Shown here: positions 40,614-43,528 of the stretch, one piece after another
Layout: each line of letters begins with the position of its first letter
How positions within the stretch are numbered: position 1 is the stretch's first letter
Assembly: GCA_900319645.1 (NCBI GenBank)
Contig: ONPG01000018.1
Location: 1 to 43,528, forward strand
Reading direction: 5' to 3'
Length of the DNA stretch: 43,528 nucleotides
From: an uncultured Bacteroidales bacterium
Lineage (GTDB): Bacteria > Bacteroidota > Bacteroidia > Bacteroidales > Paludibacteraceae
The notes under the pieces: model-generated
Seen by the model: only the letters and a program-made list of their open reading frames with translations
What the model was told of the DNA's origin: nothing
Databases searched by the model: none
Made by a program: the position numbers and the translations under genes

Positions 40614-42344
40614 TTATCTCCTCTTTAGACTACTCTCATTTCTGAGGACTATCATATCGAGTTTTCCCGCTTCGTCAAAGAAACCTTCACCAAAAGAGTT
40701 CTTAAACCCACCCGTTGGCATAAACTCCATATCGTATGGCTTACCAGCTCCTGCTTCTGGCAAGTAATACACCTTGAATGGGCATTTCTGTGAGAGTTCC
40801 TGCTCGTCTTTGTATTTTGTTTCAGCGACAAGCACTTGGCTGCGGCGAATAAGGTATTCAGAGTGAGTTTCCACTAAGACATTTACCCCTAATTTACTTA
40901 CTTCCATGAATAAGTCTGCCAACTTACTTTGCAATGCAGGATGAAGATTTTCTTCAGGTTCCTCTATAACTACTACTTTTTTGAAAAGGTTTTCATCTAT
41001 CTTTTTATCAAGAATCATTTTATAACGATCTAGACCATGCATGAAATTTTTACTAAACGCATCGCGCTTTTCTGCGTTTTCATCCCATAAAATATTTTCA
41101 TTTTCATAATCACCCCCATTTATGCTTGTGCTGAGCTTAGGACGGAGAGTAGATAATTGCAATATTTTTAAGAACAATTGAATTGTACCTTTCCCCAAAT
41201 CTGCTAATGGGAATTCTTTTCCTCCTTCTTTGGTTATAGTAACGTATATAAAGTCAGAATTGACTTGCTTTATACTAAACGATTCTCCTATTCCTAATAT
41301 CCGCATCATACGTTCTACCCATTCTATACTATGCAAATAATGCTTATAAAAGTTATTGATAATTTTTGATGCATAATCCGTAGTATATGTTTCGTCGATT
41401 CTAAAGTATGAATCATTTGTTGCTACATTGGAAGGAATATACACCACCATATCGGACGCTAATGCCTTTTTCAAACAAATCTTGATATACTCTATATATT
41501 CGTTACAGATTTTAGTATCGTCATCATATGTAATGCTGCTATCTGTAAGATTTGGGAGTGCTCCAATTACAAAATCTGTGTGAACACCATCTAATACCAC
41601 CTTTTTGTTGGTCTCTATATCAAATGGTATTAGACTATCCATCATTTCTATTGAAAAAGAGTCAGTAATAGCTTCATATTTCTGCTCTATATCGTAATAT
41701 TTATTTAATTTCTCAGAAATGGAATTATGTTTAGTTTCACATAATTCCTCTACAGTCATATTTTTCTTTTGGGCATACATTTGCAAATCTTCCTTTTCTT
41801 CTGCTGTTGGAACCGTAAACATTTCCTCAAAAGGTAATATATCTGTTCTATATTTCAATTCTTTCAGGCGTGTAAGATTTGCTAAAAATTTGCCGGAGTA
41901 AGTAAATGTAGCAGTTGGTATGCATTGAGACAAGTCACATTCCCAAGTACACTCATCAATAATGTCAACGATTCTTACATTGCTAATGTGGGCAAAAGAA
42001 GAGTCAACATTGGAACTTGGGGTTACTTTAATAGTTATTGCGAACATCCCATTTTGAGTGGTGAATTCTATTATTTCTTCTTGTGCATCGGAGGACAAAG
42101 CTCTCTTAAAATTACCGCATATATCTGAAAAATCAAATGAAGGATATTGTTTCCATCCTTCCATTAACGAAATTATGTCTAAATCACCCATAATCTTATG
42201 CAGATTCTTTCCTAATAAACGACATGCTTTAGTAATAGTAGACTTACCTGCATTATTAGTACCGACCAACATCGTTACACCATTAAAGGGCATTTTATTA
42301 AGATGTTCAAAATTGCGGAAATTTCTAAATTCTATAGCATTCAT
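40614..42344 (-). CDS. OLD-like AAA ATPase with DUF3696-type C-terminus
   Basis: The 576-residue protein opens MNAIEFRNFRNFEHLNKMPF, then Walker A GTNNAGKST (28-36), a long insert (about 60-400) and, near 448-465, VVVIEEPEENLHPALQ (Walker B with signature-like context), LVETHSEYLIRR (switch His) and the end GGFKNSFGEGFFDEAGKLD, like DUF3696 ATPases (COG4938 type). These SMC-like ATPases act as sensors in defence systems with a downstream effector. No TOPRIM domain is evident, unlike classical OLD. Promoter P4 lies 26 bp upstream. Confidence 0.83.
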   Translation of the reverse strand: MNAIEFRNFRNFEHLNKMPFNGVTMLVGTNNAGKSTITKACRLLGKNLHKIMGDLDIISLMEGWKQYPSFDFSDICGNFKRALSSDAQEEIIEFTTQNGMFAITIKVTPSSNVDSSFAHISNVRIVDIIDECTWECDLSQCIPTATFTYSGKFLANLTRLKELKYRTDILPFEEMFTVPTAEEKEDLQMYAQKKNMTVEELCETKHNSISEKLNKYYDIEQKYEAITDSFSIEMMDSLIPFDIETNKKVVLDGVHTDFVIGALPNLTDSSITYDDDTKICNEYIEYIKICLKKALASDMVVYIPSNVATNDSYFRIDETYTTDYASKIINNFYKHYLHSIEWVERMMRILGIGESFSIKQVNSDFIYVTITKEGGKEFPLADLGKGTIQLFLKILQLSTLRPKLSTSINGGDYENENILWDENAEKRDAFSKNFMHGLDRYKMILDKKIDENLFKKVVVIEEPEENLHPALQSKLADLFMEVSKLGVNVLVETHSEYLIRRSQVLVAETKYKDEQELSQKCPFKVYYLPEAGAGKPYDMEFMPTGGFKNSFGEGFFDEAGKLDMIVLRNESSLKRR

Positions 42345-42369
42345 AATACTCTTGTTTTTGATTTTCGGT

Positions 42370-42404
42370 GCAAAAGTACTGCGTTGTTGTGCAACCTATT
42401 TGCA
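42370..42404 (-). promoter_or_regulatory. promoter/operator P4 of the ATPase-effector unit
   Basis: Reverse strand TACTTTTG (42371-42378) and the inverted repeat TGCAA-CCTAT-TTGCA (42390-42404). Near-identical to P3 at 39512-39546. Confidence 0.68.
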
Positions 42405-42427
42405 CTACGAATATAAATCGTGCATTT

Positions 42428-43528
42428 TTATGCTTTATCCTCTATTGAAGGAAGGGCGGATTGAACCTCTTCAATAAGTTGCTTAATCTCATATTCCGCG
42501 ACACCCATCGGTTGGCTAAAGCCACGTAGAGAGAACCGAACTTTCTCATTACTCTTGTTTGGGCAAAGCAGCAGACCAATAGTGGGATTGTCTTGTGGTG
42601 ATTTAAGGTATTCATCTACGGCAGAGATATAGAAATTCAGTTTACTAACGAACTCGGGAATAAACTCTACCGCCTTTAATTCAATGACTACATATCTATG
42701 CATTTTGAGATGATACATCAACAAATCCATCTTATATTCATCACCATCTACCATAATGCGATATTGCCTTCCTACAAAAGCAAAGCCACGTCCCATTTCC
42801 ATTAGGAATTCAACCACATGTTCTGTCAGTTTATCCTCGATAGCATGCTCGTTCTTTAACTCTTGTGTCCCCAAGAACCCAAATGTATATGGATCTTTGA
42901 ATGCGTATCGCGCAAAATCGGAATCTATTGGAGGCAGTGTGCCGCAGAAATTGGTTATCGCTTTGCCTTTAGCATTCTTGTAGCCGGCTGCCACATTAGC
43001 CAACATCACATCGCGACTCCATCCTTGTGCTGCTGTTTCCATAATATAAAACGCGCGTTCAGGGATAGATTTAACCTTAGGCAGTAACGATATATGATGA
43101 TACCATGTAATTTGTGCAAGCGGCACTTGCACAAATGTTTCACCATCTTTTTCTAATTTTGCAAGCGGCACTTGCCAAATTGGTGTTTGCGTATTTTCTG
43201 CAAGCGCCACTTGCCAAAATTCGTCCCCTTCTAATTGTGCAAGCGGGACTTGCACAAATGGGAAATCGGGATATTCTGCTGCAAATTGACGCATGTATTT
43301 CAGATTTCGCTCTGAGTATCCGTCATCATTTGGGAAACGATGGTGTAAGTCATTTGATAATTGCTTAATGACTTGTGCTCCCCATCCCAACTCTTTTTGC
43401 TTGAGCAGAATGTCACTTCCGATCTTCCAATAGAGCGCAAGCATCTCTTTATTGACATTAAGTACGGCTTGCAGTTTTGAACGCTCAATTAGCGAAATGA
43501 TTTCGTCACGCCAATGAGGATATTCCTG
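42428..43528 (-). CDS. DUF1016 (YhcG-type) PD-(D/E)XK nuclease, N-terminus beyond right edge
   Basis: The frame is open from the right edge (QEYPHWRDEIISLIERSKLQ, then VNKEMLALYWKIG) to the stop at 42428, so at least 366 residues are present and the true start lies outside. DUF1016 features: ALYWKIGSDIL, YSERNLKYMRQFAAEYP, WYHHISLLPKVKS, FLGTQELKNEHAIED, then the PD-(D/E)XK core MDLLMYHLKMHRYVVIELKA and the NPTIGLLLCPNKS segment. Relatives are often found with type I restriction or mobile loci. Just after the helical N-terminal part, residues matching (F/W)VQVPLAQL are tandemly repeated four times (DNA at 43111-43258). Role here unknown; DNA processing is likely. Confidence 0.85.
   Translation of the reverse strand, partial: QEYPHWRDEIISLIERSKLQAVLNVNKEMLALYWKIGSDILLKQKELGWGAQVIKQLSNDLHHRFPNDDGYSERNLKYMRQFAAEYPDFPFVQVPLAQLEGDEFWQVALAENTQTPIWQVPLAKLEKDGETFVQVPLAQITWYHHISLLPKVKSIPERAFYIMETAAQGWSRDVMLANVAAGYKNAKGKAITNFCGTLPPIDSDFARYAFKDPYTFGFLGTQELKNEHAIEDKLTEHVVEFLMEMGRGFAFVGRQYRIMVDGDEYKMDLLMYHLKMHRYVVIELKAVEFIPEFVSKLNFYISAVDEYLKSPQDNPTIGLLLCPNKSNEKVRFSLRGFSQPMGVAEYEIKQLIEEVQSALPSIEDKA
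43111..43258 (-). repeat. four in-frame palindromic repeats inside the DUF1016 gene
   Basis: Cores GCAAG-N5-CTTGC lie at 43116-43130, 43161-43175, 43200-43214 and 43239-43253, with spacings of 45, 39 and 39 bp (all multiples of three). The outer copies extend to perfect 10-bp arms (TTTGTGCAAG / CTTGCACAAA). They encode QVPLAQ-like peptides. Confidence 0.8.

Noticed and set aside
43111-43258. Palindromic repeats considered as CRISPR or integron sites
   Set aside because: They lie in frame inside a well-conserved nuclease gene, are spaced 39-45 bp and encode a peptide repeat.

Overview
The window looks like a chromosomal segment of an uncultured Bacteroidales bacterium. Housekeeping genes are preceded by the Bacteroidota promoter pattern (TTTG or TTG near -33, about 20 bp, then TACCTTTG near -7). 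The core proteins (PnpA, HflX, xylose isomerase, BspA-like leucine-rich repeat protein) and the GH43/GH105 enzymes fit a plant-polysaccharide-degrading gut or rumen member of that order. Core genes are about half G+C by eye; accessory blocks are clearly more AT-rich.

Layout. 1-1020: accessory KilA-N protein (cut by the left edge) with a small upstream partner. 1075-11750: housekeeping genes murF, a coiled-coil membrane protein, rpsO, a TPM-domain protein, lemA, hflX, hpt, a phosphohexomutase and pnp. 11886-19200: carbohydrate block with a GH43 glycosidase, a GH105 lipoprotein and the convergent xylB-xylA-xylE operon. 19261-33157: the comM (Mg-chelatase-like) locus, split by a roughly 12 kb AT-rich island. 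33173-36220: small secreted/BspA pair, flavoprotein, tRNA-Arg(ACG) and rplS. 36220-43528: a repeat-rich spacer, decayed small genes, then a second accessory block with a PIF1-like helicase, an ATPase plus effector pair and a DUF1016 nuclease cut by the right edge.

The island is the most interesting part. It entered comM at the codons for LDELPEYKR. It brought its own copy of the comM 3' end, running exactly to the stop codon, so comM stays intact (31577-33157). The host's old 3' end was displaced to the far side (19261-19894). No integrase or transposase is visible. The cargo is a divergent AAA ATPase, a seven-gene operon (WYL regulator, DEDDh exonuclease, two DUF262 proteins of which one ends in a DUF1524 HNH-like domain, a single-HKD phospholipase-D nuclease, a helical protein, an Asp-box mini-propeller) and a five-gene operon (phage-like small protein, an FtsK motor with neither membrane nor gamma domain, three helical proteins). 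Both operons start from nearly identical 33-bp promoter elements. This suggests one WYL-controlled system, plausibly anti-phage defence and not one I recognise as a named system.

A second theme is short degenerate repeats. Families of 7-12 bp units fill many intergenic gaps, and the same word families also occur as in-frame low-complexity inserts inside murF, hflX, xylB and the GH43 gene.

All calls come from reading the sequence; no database search was possible.
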